Source: Alcaligenes aquatilis (lineage in GTDB: Bacteria > Pseudomonadota > Gammaproteobacteria > Burkholderiales > Burkholderiaceae_B). Taken from it: a stretch of 64,000 nt of DNA. The stretch covers positions 2,294,001 to 2,358,000 of the forward strand of contig NZ_CP022390.1 in NCBI RefSeq assembly GCF_003076515.1, in the 5' to 3' direction. The position numbers and the translations under genes were made by a program. Below are positions 1 through 9,448 of the stretch, in pieces (position 1 is the first letter of the stretch; each line of letters begins with the position of its first letter). The notes under the pieces are model-generated. The model saw nothing but the letters and a program-made list of their open reading frames with translations, did not search any database and had not been told where the DNA came from.

Positions 1-767
1 TGGACTTGAACGCCAGCAGGATCCTTGGTGGCATTGGCCACTTGTTCACGTGCGGTTTCAATATCCGAGCCCAAAAACACCATCATGCGAGCCAGCATGG
101 CGGCATTCAGACCGGGATCTTCTTTGGCAAACACCCACTTAAAGGCGGTGCCGTCTGCCGTCGGTGTCTCTTCCATATGCTGGTGAGACACATAGATTTC
201 GGTCTTGTTGCCGACACGCTCAAAGCGGGTGCGGAAGCGGTCACGTTCGCCGCTGTCAAAGACCTGGTCGATGATGGAACCCAAGGCGCTGCGAATCCAG
301 CTTTCTGGAATCTTGGCACGGTTTTCAGCCCAATCGGTCTGGATCAAACCAGCACGAGGATCTTGAGACTGAATGGTAAAACCATGATCACCCCAGAATT
401 CGATAATACGGGGGAACAGGTCTTCCACGGGCCGGTCTACAACCAGCCAACGCAGATCACCGTCACGCATCACCTTGATGGCGTCGGACTGAGGCAGGAT
501 ATCATCTGCCCCGCCTTTGAGTTGCTGCGCATTCTGGCCTTGCGAGTAGACCGAATAAGACGTGACACCTTCTGGCGCACGGTAATGTGCGTCGCGGTTA
601 GCCTGGGTCAGATCCGGCGGAATGCTCAATGGATCGCCTGCAACCGTACTCTTGTAATTCACCGACTCGCCCTGACCCATTATCTGGTCCATTGTCGAGC
701 AGCCCGACAGTACCAATAGGCTCAAAGACAGCCCTATCAGGCTTTTATTAACTGGCTTAGCAATCAT
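1..767 (-). CDS. bamC: Outer membrane assembly lipoprotein BamC (NlpB), partial at the 3' end
   Basis: BamC is a lipoprotein subunit of the BAM complex, which inserts beta-barrel proteins into the outer membrane. On the minus strand the frame opens with ATG at 767 and stays open to the window edge, giving about 255 residues with the C-terminus missing. The N-terminus is a lipoprotein signal (hydrophobic stretch then lipobox LSGC, lipidated Cys near residue 23). It is followed by the BamC-like segment SIPPDLT and a helix-grip domain containing [15 protein letters not shown]. The start codon overlaps the dapA stop by 4 bp (ATGA), so the two are translationally coupled. The dapA-bamC order is the same as in enterobacteria. 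Confidence 0.9.
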   Translation of the reverse strand, partial: MIAKPVNKSLIGLSLSLLVLSGCSTMDQIMGQGESVNYKSTVAGDPLSIPPDLTQANRDAHYRAPEGVTSYSVYSQGQNAQQLKGGADDILPQSDAIKVMRDGDLRWLVVDRPVEDLFPRIIEFWGDHGFTIQSQDPRAGLIQTDWAENRAKIPESWIRSALGSIIDQVFDSGERDRFRTRFERVGNKTEIYVSHQHMEETPTADGTAFKWVFAKEDPGLNAAMLARMMVFLGSDIETAREQVANATKDPAGVQV

Positions 768-1669
768 GGAAGAAGATCCGCAAGTTTCAAGGATTGACGC
801 AGCAATTCGTGATGCTGTGCACTTAACGGCGTCAATGGTAAACGATATCCCAGCTGAGTAAGGCCCATTTCTGCAACGGCCCATTTCACGGGAATGGGGT
901 TAGCCTCAATAAACAGGTTCTTATTCAAACCTGCCAGATAGGCATTCAAACGGCGTACCGTCGGTACGTCCATATCCAGAGCAGCCTGACACAACTGGCT
1001 CATCAGGCGTGGGGCCACGTTGGCCGTCACGGAAATATTGCCTTTGGCGCCCAATAAGATATACGCAGCAGCGGTAGGATCATCACCGCTGACCACAATA
1101 AAGTCTTCCGGCGCATCGCGCAGCAGCAAGCCACCACGAGCCAAGTCGCCCGTTGCGTCCTTGATACCGATGATGTTGGGGATTTGAGCCAGACGCAGCA
1201 CGGTATCGTTCTGCAAATCGGCGACCGTGCGGCCTGGCACGTTGTACAAAAACTGGGGCAGGCTCACCGCTTCGGCAATAGCGCGAAAGTGCTGGTACAT
1301 GCCTTCCTGGGTGGGACGGTTGTAGTAAGGCACCACCGACAAGCCGGCATCTGCACCCACTTGCTGGGCGTGACGCGACAGCTCAATGGCCTCGCGGGTG
1401 GAGTTGCCACCCACACCAGCAATCACCGGAACACGACCGGCGGCGTGCTCAACGGCAATCTTGATCAGTTCAGCGTGTTCATCAACCGACACCGTAGGCG
1501 ATTCGCCCGAGGTCCCAACAACCACCAGCACACGCGTTCCTTCCTGAATGTGCCAGTCGATCAGCTTTCGGTAAGCGGCAAAATCCAGACCCCCATTGGG
1601 ATCCATGGGTGTAACAAGGGCAACCATACTGCCCTGAAAATTGGAAATAGCAGAGTCCGAACTTGCCAT
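764..1669 (-). CDS. dapA: 4-hydroxy-tetrahydrodipicolinate synthase
   Basis: DapA condenses pyruvate with aspartate semialdehyde in the lysine and diaminopimelate pathway. From the ATG at 1669 the protein has 301 residues, the usual length. An upstream in-frame ATG at 1708 would add 13 residues with no family counterpart. Visible signatures are GTSGESPT near residue 52, the active-site Tyr in FLYNVPGRT (about Y142) and the Schiff-base Lys in [10 protein letters not shown] (about K170). A GGAG lies about 12 nt upstream of the chosen start, which is rather distant. The gene is followed directly by bamC with a 4-bp overlap and preceded by an M50 protease gene. Confidence 0.95.
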   Translation of the reverse strand: MASSDSAISNFQGSMVALVTPMDPNGGLDFAAYRKLIDWHIQEGTRVLVVVGTSGESPTVSVDEHAELIKIAVEHAAGRVPVIAGVGGNSTREAIELSRHAQQVGADAGLSVVPYYNRPTQEGMYQHFRAIAEAVSLPQFLYNVPGRTVADLQNDTVLRLAQIPNIIGIKDATGDLARGGLLLRDAPEDFIVVSGDDPTAAAYILLGAKGNISVTANVAPRLMSQLCQAALDMDVPTVRRLNAYLAGLNKNLFIEANPIPVKWAVAEMGLTQLGYRLPLTPLSAQHHELLRQSLKLADLLP

Positions 1670-1748
1670 GATGAGATGAATCTCCGGGTTTAAGGCCCTA
1701 TAGCCCAAAAAAAATATGACTCACAAGTTTAACGGATAAGCCGTTAAA

Positions 1749-2399
1749 TCATAAGAACCATTTCAATATGCCTTCACCCAGTGCAATCAAAGGACTCATC
1801 AGGGTCCAGAGCACACCGGTAAACATCAGCAAGATCAGAATGATCATGCCATAAGGCTCGATACGAGAATAATGATAGGCCCAACGATTAGGCAATAGAC
1901 TAAATACAATGCGCCCACCGTCCAAAGGCGGCAAAGGCAGCAGATTCAGTGCCATCAACACCAGGTTGACCTGTACGCCAGCCACTGCCATCCCCATCCA
2001 GAAGCGGCTGTCACCCTGCCCCAGCTTGACCATCAAATGGGCATAAAGGACCCACAAAATAGCCATCAGCATATTGGAGGCCGGGCCGGCCAAGGCAACC
2101 CAGAGCATGTCGCGTTTGGGATTGCGCAAACGTCCCCAATCCACTGGCACAGGTTTGGCCCAGCCAAACAAAATGCCCCCCATGCCCATCATGGCGCTGG
2201 AGAGCAACAGAACCGCAGGCACCACAATGGTGCCGATAGGGTCAATGTGGCGCAGTGGGTTCAGGCTGATACGACCGGCCAGCATCGCCGTGGGGTCGCC
2301 AAACATACGCGCGACGTAGCCATGGGCGGCTTCATGTAGCGTAATGCCGAAAATGACAGGCAAAGCATAGACCGTCAAGGTCTGTATAAAAGAGTCCAT
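1749..2399 (-). CDS. M50-family site-2 protease-like membrane protein
   Basis: This is a 216-residue integral membrane protein of the site-2 protease (M50) family, which are zinc metalloproteases acting inside the membrane. The zinc-binding HEAAH motif sits at residues 22-26 in the first hydrophobic segment, and the second metal-ligand region LPPLDGGR is present near residue 158, so it looks catalytically intact. There is no PDZ domain, so it is a minimal form rather than RseP. AGGA lies 6 nt before the ATG. A small inverted repeat (TTAACGG and complement, 1728-1748) follows the stop but lacks a U-tract. The substrate cannot be told. Such genes commonly sit beside yciO and dapA in betaproteobacteria, which is the case here. 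Confidence 0.88.
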   Translation of the reverse strand: MDSFIQTLTVYALPVIFGITLHEAAHGYVARMFGDPTAMLAGRISLNPLRHIDPIGTIVVPAVLLLSSAMMGMGGILFGWAKPVPVDWGRLRNPKRDMLWVALAGPASNMLMAILWVLYAHLMVKLGQGDSRFWMGMAVAGVQVNLVLMALNLLPLPPLDGGRIVFSLLPNRWAYHYSRIEPYGMIILILLMFTGVLWTLMSPLIALGEGILKWFL

Positions 2400-2552
2400 G
2401 GTGATCCTTGGGTCCGGGCCGTGGGACTATCCACTCACAAAGGATAAGCCACCTACACGCGGCCCGTCTGATTGGGACAGCGAGTGCTGCCCCAAGGTTC
2501 AGAATTGAAACACGGATACGCACTTGGACGCGAGTTTTGTGTCAGTCAGGGA

Positions 2553-3179
2553 TCAAGACAGGCCCAGCGTAGACGGATCACCCGACCCGCGACGCAACAC
2601 TTCGGGCGTTGGGCCCGTCAAATCAATGACAGTAGTGGCCTGCAAGGGGCACGGTCCACCATCGACAACCGCCGCCAGTTGATGCGCATAACGGTCCAGA
2701 ATTTCCTGGGCATCGTTCAAGGGCTCGTCTTCACCGTCGGGAATCAGGGTGGTGGAGATCAGGGGGCTGCCCACTTGCTCCATCAAGGCCAGGGCCACTT
2801 TCTGGTCGGGCACCCGAATACCAATGGTTTTTCGCGAAGGATGCGACACGCGGCGCGGCACTTCCTTGGTAGCTTCCAGAATAAAGGTCCACGGACCGGG
2901 AGTGGCCATTTTCAGCAGGCGATACTGCGGGTTGTCCACTTTGGCAAAGTGGCTGATCTCGGCCAGATCACGACACAGCAAGGTCAGATGATGACGGTCA
3001 TCCAAGCCACGCAAACGACGCAGGTTGTCAGCGGCCGACTTGTCGTCCAGACGAGCGACAACGGCATAACTGGAATCGGTAGGAATGGCGAGCAGCCCTC
3101 CTTTAGCCAATAATTCGGCTGCTTGAGCCAATGCGCGGGGTTGGGGGTTTTCGGGATGAACGACGAATAATTGAGACAT
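2553..3179 (-). CDS. YciO/YrdC/Sua5-family L-threonylcarbamoyladenylate synthase-like protein
   Basis: The 208-residue protein carries the Sua5/YrdC fold: the threonine/ATP pocket segment GLLAIPTDSSYAVVA near residue 30, LRRLRGLDDRHHLTLLC, and the PLISTTL region. YrdC and Sua5 make threonylcarbamoyl-AMP for the t6A modification of tRNA. The sequence resembles the YciO branch (TDSSYA where canonical TsaC has TDTVYG), whose exact cellular role is less certain. AAGGAAG precedes the ATG at good spacing. It is the first gene of a minus-strand run followed by the M50 protease and dapA. The 150-bp gap to the next gene holds nothing I recognise. Confidence 0.87.
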   Translation of the reverse strand: MSQLFVVHPENPQPRALAQAAELLAKGGLLAIPTDSSYAVVARLDDKSAADNLRRLRGLDDRHHLTLLCRDLAEISHFAKVDNPQYRLLKMATPGPWTFILEATKEVPRRVSHPSRKTIGIRVPDQKVALALMEQVGSPLISTTLIPDGEDEPLNDAQEILDRYAHQLAAVVDGGPCPLQATTVIDLTGPTPEVLRRGSGDPSTLGLS

Positions 3180-3283
3180 TTCGCGCTTCCTTGCTATTAC
3201 GAGGGGAAATCATTAAACCTGAGCCACACCGTGACCGGCAAGACCGGAGCAGGACTCAGGGTCGGCGTATTCGTGCATGAGTG

Positions 3284-3313
3284 TTGCATTATTTAAAAAA
3301 AGCATGCTAGAAT
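3284..3313 (+). promoter_or_regulatory. Sigma-70-type promoter for tRNA-His
   Basis: TTGCAT (3284-3289) and TAGAAT (3308-3313) are separated by 18 bp. The -10 ends about 60 bp before the tRNA, consistent with a short 5' leader removed by RNase P. Assigned by consensus and position only. Confidence 0.55.
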
Positions 3314-3372
3314 ACATTTTTTACTTCACAGCCCACCCTAAAGTAGGCCTGAAGCAAAAAGCAGTAAACAGT

Positions 3373-3449
3373 GGTGACCGTAGCTCAGTTGGTAGAGTCC
3401 CGGATTGTGATTCCGGTTGTCGTGGGTTCGAGCCCCATCGGTCACCCCA
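3373..3449 (+). tRNA. tRNA-His (anticodon GTG)
   Basis: A complete cloverleaf can be folded: acceptor GTGACCG with CGGTCAC, D arm GCTC..GAGT, anticodon stem CCGGA/TCCGG around loop TTGTGAT (anticodon GTG), and T arm GTGGG-TTCGAGC-CCCAT. The extra G at position -1 (3373) paired with C73 is diagnostic of tRNA-His. CCA is encoded (3447-3449). Confidence 0.97.
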
Positions 3450-3525
3450 AAAAATTTACCGCTTCCAGCGTTTTGCGTATCTCCTTAAAAGAAGCCAAAG
3501 CCAGGAACTGAAAAAAACATACTTG

Positions 3526-3552
3526 AAAGCCCGCCACGTAGCGGGCTTTTTT
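3526..3552 (+). terminator. Intrinsic terminator after tRNA-His
   Basis: The GC-rich stem AAAGCCCGC / GCGGGCTTT with a 6-nt loop is followed by a T-run. It lies about 75 bp beyond the tRNA and ends its transcript. Confidence 0.85.
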
Positions 3553-3758
3553 GCGTTTGTTCATCGTAGCAAGTTTGGCGCCTTCGCACACCCCCACACA
3601 CGTTCGGGCAGGACAATAAACTGTGTTTGAATGTGAAACCCTTGCCTGCCTTGACTTGCACCCGCCGCCCCGCCCTTCAAATTAGCAGGTCCGCTCGTCA
3701 ACCGTGTCGCCCTCCATCAAACGCCTAGCGTTTCGGCCCGCGTCGTCTGTAATAGAAA

Positions 3759-3786
3759 CTGGCACAAAACCACACTTTCTTATACT
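3759..3786 (+). promoter_or_regulatory. Possible promoter for the small ORF and cardiolipin synthase
   Basis: CTGGCA (3759-3764) and TATACT (3781-3786) are separated by 16 bp and lie about 30 bp before the first start codon. The -10 is good and the -35 is weak (4 of 6 matches). Confidence 0.4.
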
Positions 3787-3817
3787 CTAATCTGTCCCAT
3801 TTCCTGGAAGTTTGCTG

Positions 3818-4048
3818 ATGACACTCGGTTTCCCCTGCTGGGATCAGGCACCCGCCCATTGGGATTGGCTGGCACAAGATGAAGACGGCCAATGGTTTTG
3901 GTATGGCGTCCAACCGTCGCCCGGCATAGGAGGTGGCGTCTGGCGTTCCCCCTCGCGTCTACAGCAATTTGCTGCCCGAGGTGAGCCGAACCCTTCCTGG
4001 ATGCACAGTCTTTACCAACGTCCTGACCTACCCGACCGTAGCAATTGA
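3818..4048 (+). CDS. Small tryptophan-rich protein of unknown function
   Basis: I do not recognise this 76-residue protein. It starts at ATG 3818 with GGAA about 8 nt upstream and ends 4 bp before the cardiolipin synthase start, so the two are probably co-translated. Composition is striking: Trp in CWDQAPAHWDWLAQDEDG, WFWYG, GGVWRSP and PSWMH, acidic in the first half and Arg/Pro-rich towards the end, with no signal peptide or membrane segment. The regular placing of aromatic residues and the tight coupling argue for a real gene. It could be a small cytoplasmic partner or simply a conserved upstream ORF. Without a homology search it stays hypothetical. Confidence 0.6.
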   Translation: MTLGFPCWDQAPAHWDWLAQDEDGQWFWYGVQPSPGIGGGVWRSPSRLQQFAARGEPNPSWMHSLYQRPDLPDRSN

Positions 4049-4052
4049 CCCC

Positions 4053-5522
4053 ATGCAAGAGCATCTGATCCATTTGCGCTCCCTGCTGCACGATTACTGG
4101 CCGCATCTGGCTCTGGCGCTCAGCGTGATACTGGGCGCATCGGCAGCCATTCACGCCGCCATGACCAAGAACGATGTGCGCGCAGCCATCAGTTGGGTGG
4201 GCGTCATCATCATGTCTCCGCTGCTGGGGCCATTTCTGTATTTAATTGCGGGAATCAACCGCGTACGCAGACAAAGCCGCCTGGAACAAAGTGCGGACGT
4301 ATTCTATGAGCAGGTCACTTACCTGCATCCCCCCGTCTCGGACATTGGCGCCCTGGTCGGCGCACCGTTTCGCTCTTTGCAGATTCTGGGCGATCGCGTC
4401 AGCCGCAGCCAATTACGCAACGGCAATAATGTACGCGTCCTGGTCGGTGGAGATCAGACCTATCCCGCCATGCTGCAGGCCATTGAGCAGGCTCACAGCA
4501 CCATTGCCTTGCAAAGCTATATCTTCGATAGCGACCGCCTGGGGCGCGAGTTCGTCAGTGCTCTGTCACGAGCCCATCAACGTGGCGTGCAGATTCGAGT
4601 GCTGGTCGATGCCATTGGAGCGAAATACTCGCGCACGCCGATTGTGCGATTGCTGCGCCGCGAAGGCATACGGTGCGCTCTGTTCATGACCAACCCGCTG
4701 GGTTTTTTACGCATGCCCTACGCCAATCTTCGCAGTCACCGCAAGCTACTGATTGTGGATGGCACAGTAGGCTTTACCGGCGGCATGAATTTGCGTGAGT
4801 CCTTTATGGCGCAGTACAGCGAGGGCAAACCGTCCCAGGACACACACTTTCGCCTGGAGGGCCCGGCTGTCATGCAGTTGCTGGCCTCTTTCCGGCACGA
4901 CTGGCAGTTCACCACGCGCGAGGACCTGTCCCCCGCCTATTGGCATGCCAGCTCCACGCCCGCGCCTCGGCCCCATGTGCCCGCCCGTTGCATTGCCTCT
5001 GGACCTGACCGCTTCATGGCCAGCACCCACCATATGCTGCAAGGTGCGTTTGCCATTGCCCAGCGCCATATCCGTATTCAATCGCCCTACTTTCTGCCCG
5101 ACCAGATCCTGTTGGGGGCCTTGAATACCGCCGCCCGCCGTGGCGTTCAGGTCGATATCGTCATCCCCGGACAAAACAATCTGCGTCTGGTCAATTACGC
5201 CATGACAGCCCAACTGGATCAGGTTCTACGCGCCGGCTGCCGGGTCTGGCGCGCGCGCGGCCCCTTCAACCACTCCAAGCTCATGACCATTGACGGCGCC
5301 TGGTCCTATATTGGTTCATCCAATCTGGACCCGCGCAGCTTGCGTTTGAACTTCGAGCTGGACGTGGAAATTTACAGCCGCGATACGGCCCGCCAAATCC
5401 AGAACCTGATTGATCTGGAGATTGAAGAGGCCGAAGCCGTCAGCCTGGAGTCCTTAAGTTCGATTGGTTTTGGTAAACGCTTGCGTAACCGCCTGATCTG
5501 GCTGGCCAGCCCCTATCTATAG
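4053..5522 (+). CDS. cls: Cardiolipin synthase (phospholipase D family)
   Basis: The enzyme makes cardiolipin from phosphatidylglycerol at the inner membrane. From ATG 4053 the protein has 489 residues, matching the ClsA length. The open frame extends upstream to 3933, but that part overlaps the small ORF and is not membrane-like. The N-terminus has two hydrophobic segments (LALALSVILGASAAIHAA and WVGVIIMSPLLGPFLYLIAG). Two HxKxxxxD phospholipase D motifs follow: HRKLLIVDGTVGFTGGMN near residue 231 and HSKLMTIDGAWSYIGSSN near residue 408. There is no good Shine-Dalgarno of its own, which supports coupling to the ORF that ends 4 bp upstream. Confidence 0.93.
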   Translation: MQEHLIHLRSLLHDYWPHLALALSVILGASAAIHAAMTKNDVRAAISWVGVIIMSPLLGPFLYLIAGINRVRRQSRLEQSADVFYEQVTYLHPPVSDIGALVGAPFRSLQILGDRVSRSQLRNGNNVRVLVGGDQTYPAMLQAIEQAHSTIALQSYIFDSDRLGREFVSALSRAHQRGVQIRVLVDAIGAKYSRTPIVRLLRREGIRCALFMTNPLGFLRMPYANLRSHRKLLIVDGTVGFTGGMNLRESFMAQYSEGKPSQDTHFRLEGPAVMQLLASFRHDWQFTTREDLSPAYWHASSTPAPRPHVPARCIASGPDRFMASTHHMLQGAFAIAQRHIRIQSPYFLPDQILLGALNTAARRGVQVDIVIPGQNNLRLVNYAMTAQLDQVLRAGCRVWRARGPFNHSKLMTIDGAWSYIGSSNLDPRSLRLNFELDVEIYSRDTARQIQNLIDLEIEEAEAVSLESLSSIGFGKRLRNRLIWLASPYL

Positions 5523-5660
5523 GGTGTGCGTCGATGACACGACAGCAAGCCTAAGGAAAGCCCTTGGCTTGCACAATCTTTCAATCCGCTTGCGCACCCA
5601 CCCCGTATAATCAAGCGCTTAAACGGTCAACACAGACAGGCGTGCCGTTCCCATACAGCC

Positions 5661-6641
5661 ATGAGCGCCTTTAAAAAAACAATGTCCGAGCTTTCTTATT
5701 CCGACCTGGCCCAATGGGCCGCCCACCACCTTGAACACCGCCCACCCCGTGCCAAGTCCCTGGTCATGACCTTGTTTGGGGACGTGATTCGCCCTCATGG
5801 CGGCAAACTCTGGCTGGGAAGCCTGATTCAGTTGCTGGCCCCCTTCGGGATCAGCGACCGGCTGGTGCGCACCAGCGTATACCGGCTGGCCGAAGAAGGT
5901 TGGCTAAGCGCACAACGCGAGGGCCGACGCAGTCAATACACTTTGCGTCCCGAAGCCAGCCAACGCTTCGAGCATGCCTATCAACGCATCTACACCCCCA
6001 CTTACCTAGCCTGGGATGGTCAATGGACACTGATCTTCAGCATGCCCACCCTGATGATGAATTCCAAACAACGCGCCGACCTGCGCAAGGAACTGCTGTG
6101 GGAAGGGTTTTGCGCCCTGTCACCCACCGCTTTCCTGCACCCGAACCCGGATCACACCATTCTGGATTACATCCTGCAGGCTACCCAGGCTCAGTCACTG
6201 GTTTATGTCGCTAAGCTGGAGCCCTCCCAACTTCCCCAAACCCGTCCCCTGTCTCAACTGATTCAGGACAGTTGGGATCTGGCCCAGGTAGCCAGCGGCT
6301 ACGGGCAGTTCATCCGGCGTTTTGCGCCTGCCCTGGCCATGCTGGAGGCAGGACAGGATTACAACGACGAGCTGGCCTTTGTGATTCGCACCCTGTTGAT
6401 TCACGAGTTTCGCCGTATTCAGTTGCATGACCCCCAACTGCCCATTGAGCTATTGCCAGCGGGCTGGGCCGGCAAACAGGCCTATGAGCTGTGTCGGGAC
6501 GTGTATCGCCTGGTGTGCGCCAAGGCCGAGCGCTATATTCTGTCCACCTTGCGGGCCGAAGACGAGCAGGCACCTGAAGCAGCAGCCTACTTTTATGAAC
6601 GCTTTGACGGTCTGCCGGTTCCATCCGAGAGCCAAGCCTAA
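5661..6641 (+). CDS. PaaX-family transcriptional regulator
   Basis: PaaX proteins are GntR-like winged-helix repressors that classically respond to phenylacetyl-CoA. The 326-residue protein has the PaaX opening (PPRAKSLVMTLFGDVIRPHGG), a winged HTH (ISDRLVRTSVYRLAEEGWLSAQREGRRSQYTL, about residues 58-92) and the PaaX C-terminal domain with LLIHEFRRI and DPQLPIELLPAGWAG. A second Met at residue 8 is an alternative start; neither has a strong ribosome binding site. No paa catabolic genes are nearby, so the target is unknown. It is convergent with actP, across a minisatellite and a strong terminator. Confidence 0.88.
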   Translation: MSAFKKTMSELSYSDLAQWAAHHLEHRPPRAKSLVMTLFGDVIRPHGGKLWLGSLIQLLAPFGISDRLVRTSVYRLAEEGWLSAQREGRRSQYTLRPEASQRFEHAYQRIYTPTYLAWDGQWTLIFSMPTLMMNSKQRADLRKELLWEGFCALSPTAFLHPNPDHTILDYILQATQAQSLVYVAKLEPSQLPQTRPLSQLIQDSWDLAQVASGYGQFIRRFAPALAMLEAGQDYNDELAFVIRTLLIHEFRRIQLHDPQLPIELLPAGWAGKQAYELCRDVYRLVCAKAERYILSTLRAEDEQAPEAAAYFYERFDGLPVPSESQA

Positions 6642-6660
6642 GCCCGACGCCTGAGCTTGC

Positions 6661-6772
6661 GGACTGACGCAGGGACTGACGCAGGGACTGACGCAGGGAC
6701 TGACGCAGGGACTGACGCAGGGACTGACGCAGGGACTGACGCAGGGACTGACGCAGGGACTGACGCAGGGAC
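6661..6772. repeat. 12-bp tandem repeat, 9 perfect copies plus a partial one
   Basis: The unit GGACTGACGCAG is repeated exactly nine times from 6661 to 6768, followed by GGAC. It lies 19 bp after the PaaX stop codon and directly before a terminator. Perfect identity of all copies implies recent or ongoing slippage. The unit is a multiple of 3, so the minus strand stays open (SLRQ repeats), but no plausible gene uses it. Confidence 0.97.
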
Positions 6773-6776
6773 ACAT

Positions 6777-6817
6777 AAAAACCCCGGTGTGATCTGAATC
6801 ACACCGGGGTTTTTATA
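6777..6817. terminator. Strong bidirectional terminator between paaX-like gene and actP
   Basis: A 16-bp stem (AAAAACCCCGGTGTGA and its complement) with a 6-nt loop is bordered by an A-run on one side and a T-run on the other. It can stop transcription of both convergent genes. Confidence 0.92.
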
Positions 6818-6866
6818 CGTTTTCAGGATCAGGCTCGGGCGCTCAGGCCCGGCCTGTCAGAGCAGA

Positions 6867-8585
6867 TTAGTGTGCAGACGCCGCTGCAGCACCCACACCC
6901 GTCTCGGAACGCACAGACTGAGCCTCAAAACCGGCACGATCAATCTCGGCGCGAGCACTACGATCAGTGATCGAGAAGAACCAGATCGCCAGGAACGCCA
7001 ACGGCATGGAGAACAGCGCCGCCGACGCATACGGGAATGGAGCCGTGCCAGCCGGATTACCCAACGTGGCTTCCCACACCGATGGCGAGAGCAAGGTCAG
7101 CAGCAATGCCACGATCAGACCCAGGAAGCCGCCAATTGTCGCGCCACGCGTCGTGCAACCCTTCCACATAATGGACAGGAACAGAACCGGGAAGTTAGCC
7201 GAAGCCGCAATCGCGAAGGCCAGTGACACCATGAAGGCAATATTCTGTTTCTCGAAAAGAATACCCAGCAACACGGCAATCACCCCCAGGACCAAGGTAG
7301 TCGTACGCGATACACGCATGACTTCCTCGTTCGTGGCCTCGCCTTTTTTGATCAGCGTGGAGTACAGGTCATGCGACACAGCCGACGTACCGGAGAGAGT
7401 CAAGCCGGCCACCACAGCCAAAATCGTGGCAAAAGCAACCGCCGACATAAAGCCCAGGAACACGTCGCCACCCACGGCATCAGCCAAGTGCACAGCGGCC
7501 ATATTGGTACCACCAATCAACACTCCGCCATCTTCAAGGAAGCGAGGGTTGGTGGACACCAGCACGATAGCGCCAAAGCCAATGATGAAGGTCAGGATGT
7601 AGAAATAGCCAATCCAGGTGGTTGCCCAAAACACGGATTTACGTGCTTCTTTTGCATCAGGCACCGTGAAAAAGCGCATCAGGATGTGTGGCAAACCAGC
7701 GGTACCGAACATCAAGGCCATACCGAAGGAAATAGCGCTGATCGGATCCTTGATGAAGTTACCCGGTCCCATGATGGCCTGACCAATTGTGGAGGCCTGA
7801 ACCGCATCTTTACCGGCAGCGATAGCGGCATCGGTCTTGACCTGTACTGCCGCCGCAAACAGTTTTTCCGGCGAAAAACCATATTGCGCCAGTACCATGA
7901 TGGCCATGAAAGAGGCACCGAACAGCAGTAGCCCAGCCTTGATGATCTGCACCCAGGTAGTCGCGGTCATGCCACCGAACAGCACATAGACCATCATCAA
8001 CACACCCACCAGCACCACGGCCACCCAGTATTCCAGACCAAACAGCAGCTTGATCAACTGGCCCGCACCTACCATCTGTGCGATCAGGTAAAACAGAACG
8101 ACCACCAGCGTGCCCGAAGCCGCAAAGGCGCGGATAGGACCTTGGCGAAAGCGATACGCAGCCACGTCAGCAAAAGTGAACTTACCCAGATTACGCAGCT
8201 TTTCTGCCAACAGGAACGTAATGATCGGCCAGCCGACCAAAAAGCCGATGGAGTAGATCAGGCCGTCGTAGCCATTGATCATCACCGCAGCGGAAATACC
8301 CAAAAAGGAAGCCGCAGACATATAGTCACCGGCAATGGCCAGGCCGTTTTGAAAGCCTGTAATACCGCCACCTGCCGTGTAGAAGTCAGAGACCGACTTG
8401 GTGCGGGCAGCCGCCCATTTGGTAATCCACAAGGTCGCCAACACAAAGGCCGCGAACATGCCAATAGCAGTCCAGTTGGTTGGCTGCTTTTGCAGCTCGC
8501 CCAGATCGCCACCTGCCGCCAACAAGACGGGGCTGGTCAGCATCAAACCCAGAACCAGCCCGAAACGAAGGTAGGAACGTTTCAT
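6867..8585 (-). CDS. actP: Cation/acetate symporter ActP
   Basis: ActP is a sodium:solute symporter family permease for acetate and other short carboxylates. The 572-residue protein opens with a cleavable signal-like segment ([16 protein letters not shown]), as in E. coli ActP. About 13 hydrophobic segments follow, with the SSS signatures [20 protein letters not shown] and [21 protein letters not shown] precedes the ATG, and the start overlaps the upstream DUF485 gene by 4 bp. The same gene pair (yjcH-actP) is found in E. coli, where it is linked to acs; no acs is adjacent here. Confidence 0.95.
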   Translation of the reverse strand: MKRSYLRFGLVLGLMLTSPVLLAAGGDLGELQKQPTNWTAIGMFAAFVLATLWITKWAAARTKSVSDFYTAGGGITGFQNGLAIAGDYMSAASFLGISAAVMINGYDGLIYSIGFLVGWPIITFLLAEKLRNLGKFTFADVAAYRFRQGPIRAFAASGTLVVVLFYLIAQMVGAGQLIKLLFGLEYWVAVVLVGVLMMVYVLFGGMTATTWVQIIKAGLLLFGASFMAIMVLAQYGFSPEKLFAAAVQVKTDAAIAAGKDAVQASTIGQAIMGPGNFIKDPISAISFGMALMFGTAGLPHILMRFFTVPDAKEARKSVFWATTWIGYFYILTFIIGFGAIVLVSTNPRFLEDGGVLIGGTNMAAVHLADAVGGDVFLGFMSAVAFATILAVVAGLTLSGTSAVSHDLYSTLIKKGEATNEEVMRVSRTTTLVLGVIAVLLGILFEKQNIAFMVSLAFAIAASANFPVLFLSIMWKGCTTRGATIGGFLGLIVALLLTLLSPSVWEATLGNPAGTAPFPYASAALFSMPLAFLAIWFFSITDRSARAEIDRAGFEAQSVRSETGVGAAAASAH

Positions 8586-8890
8586 TTACGCACCTCCTCA
8601 AGGACTTCCTTGGCCATCTGGTCGAACTTGGTATTGGCACGCCAGACATAAATACCTGTAATCACAACCGCCAAAACAATGACGCCAAAACCAATAGGAA
8701 TACCCAGGGTCATGACGCCTTCACCCAAGCGCATTGCAAACAACTCCTTGTCGAAAGCAATAATGCCGATGTAACTGTAATAGGCCACCAGCATGATGAT
8801 GGTGAGTGTCCAACCCAACCGCAACCGGGTCTTGACCAGATTCTGATAGCGAGGATTGGCCGTTATCCGACCTACAAGGGGGTCTTGCAT
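8582..8890 (-). CDS. DUF485 membrane protein (YjcH-like), ActP partner
   Basis: This 102-residue protein has two transmembrane segments ([18 protein letters not shown] and [19 protein letters not shown]) and a charged C-terminal tail, the DUF485 architecture. The start is set at ATG 8890 (MQDPLVG), because GGAG lies 7 nt before it; an ATG five codons upstream at 8905 has no such site. The stop overlaps the actP start (ATGA), so the two are translated together. The family role is presumed accessory to the acetate permease. Confidence 0.9.
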   Translation of the reverse strand: MQDPLVGRITANPRYQNLVKTRLRLGWTLTIIMLVAYYSYIGIIAFDKELFAMRLGEGVMTLGIPIGFGVIVLAVVITGIYVWRANTKFDQMAKEVLEEVRK

Positions 8891-9104
8891 AGTTTGTCTC
8901 CGCATTGTTCTGAACGCCTTGTTCGCTGGCGTATCTTATTGAACCGGCCCAGCCCTCACAGGCTGAAAACGGCGTTATGAAGACGCCTGCCGACGTCTAT
9001 GCGGTGAACATTAGAGCTCGACACTTACACCATACTTACTAATTGTGCCGCCTCAGGGTTATGCCTAGGAGCACAAAAATCGCACGCAAAAAGGGGGGTA
9101 AGGT

Positions 9105-9181
<77 letters not shown>

Positions 9182-9448
9182 CAGGTGATGATGGCATCGT
9201 CAAAACTGCCGACAATGCAAGGTCCTGATGCAAAGGTCCGGCAAGCGCCGGGACCCGTTTCAAGGTTTTTTCGTAACAAAACGAACTTGAAAAGGACAAT
9301 CGAATATTCTAGCCTGAAAAGTCGTTTTCGATAAGCTGCAAGCGAGTCAGAGTGTCAATACTGTAAGAAAAATAATTATAGAGAGCATTTTGAATCGCAA
9401 ATGGTACAGTCTTGTACGAATCAACTTGTTTTCCTGGATTTTGTCTCC

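Noticed and set aside
1728..1748. Hairpin after the M50 protease gene as a terminator
   Set aside because: The stem is short and AT-rich with no U-tract; dapA follows closely in the same direction.
6661..6772. Possible CRISPR array
   Set aside because: The 12-bp units are directly adjacent with no spacers, and no cas genes are present.
6450..6776. Open frames made of SLRQ or SPCV repeats over the minisatellite
   Set aside because: The repeat unit is a multiple of three, so all frames lacking a stop in the unit stay open. The reads continue antisense into the PaaX-type gene and are not gene-like.
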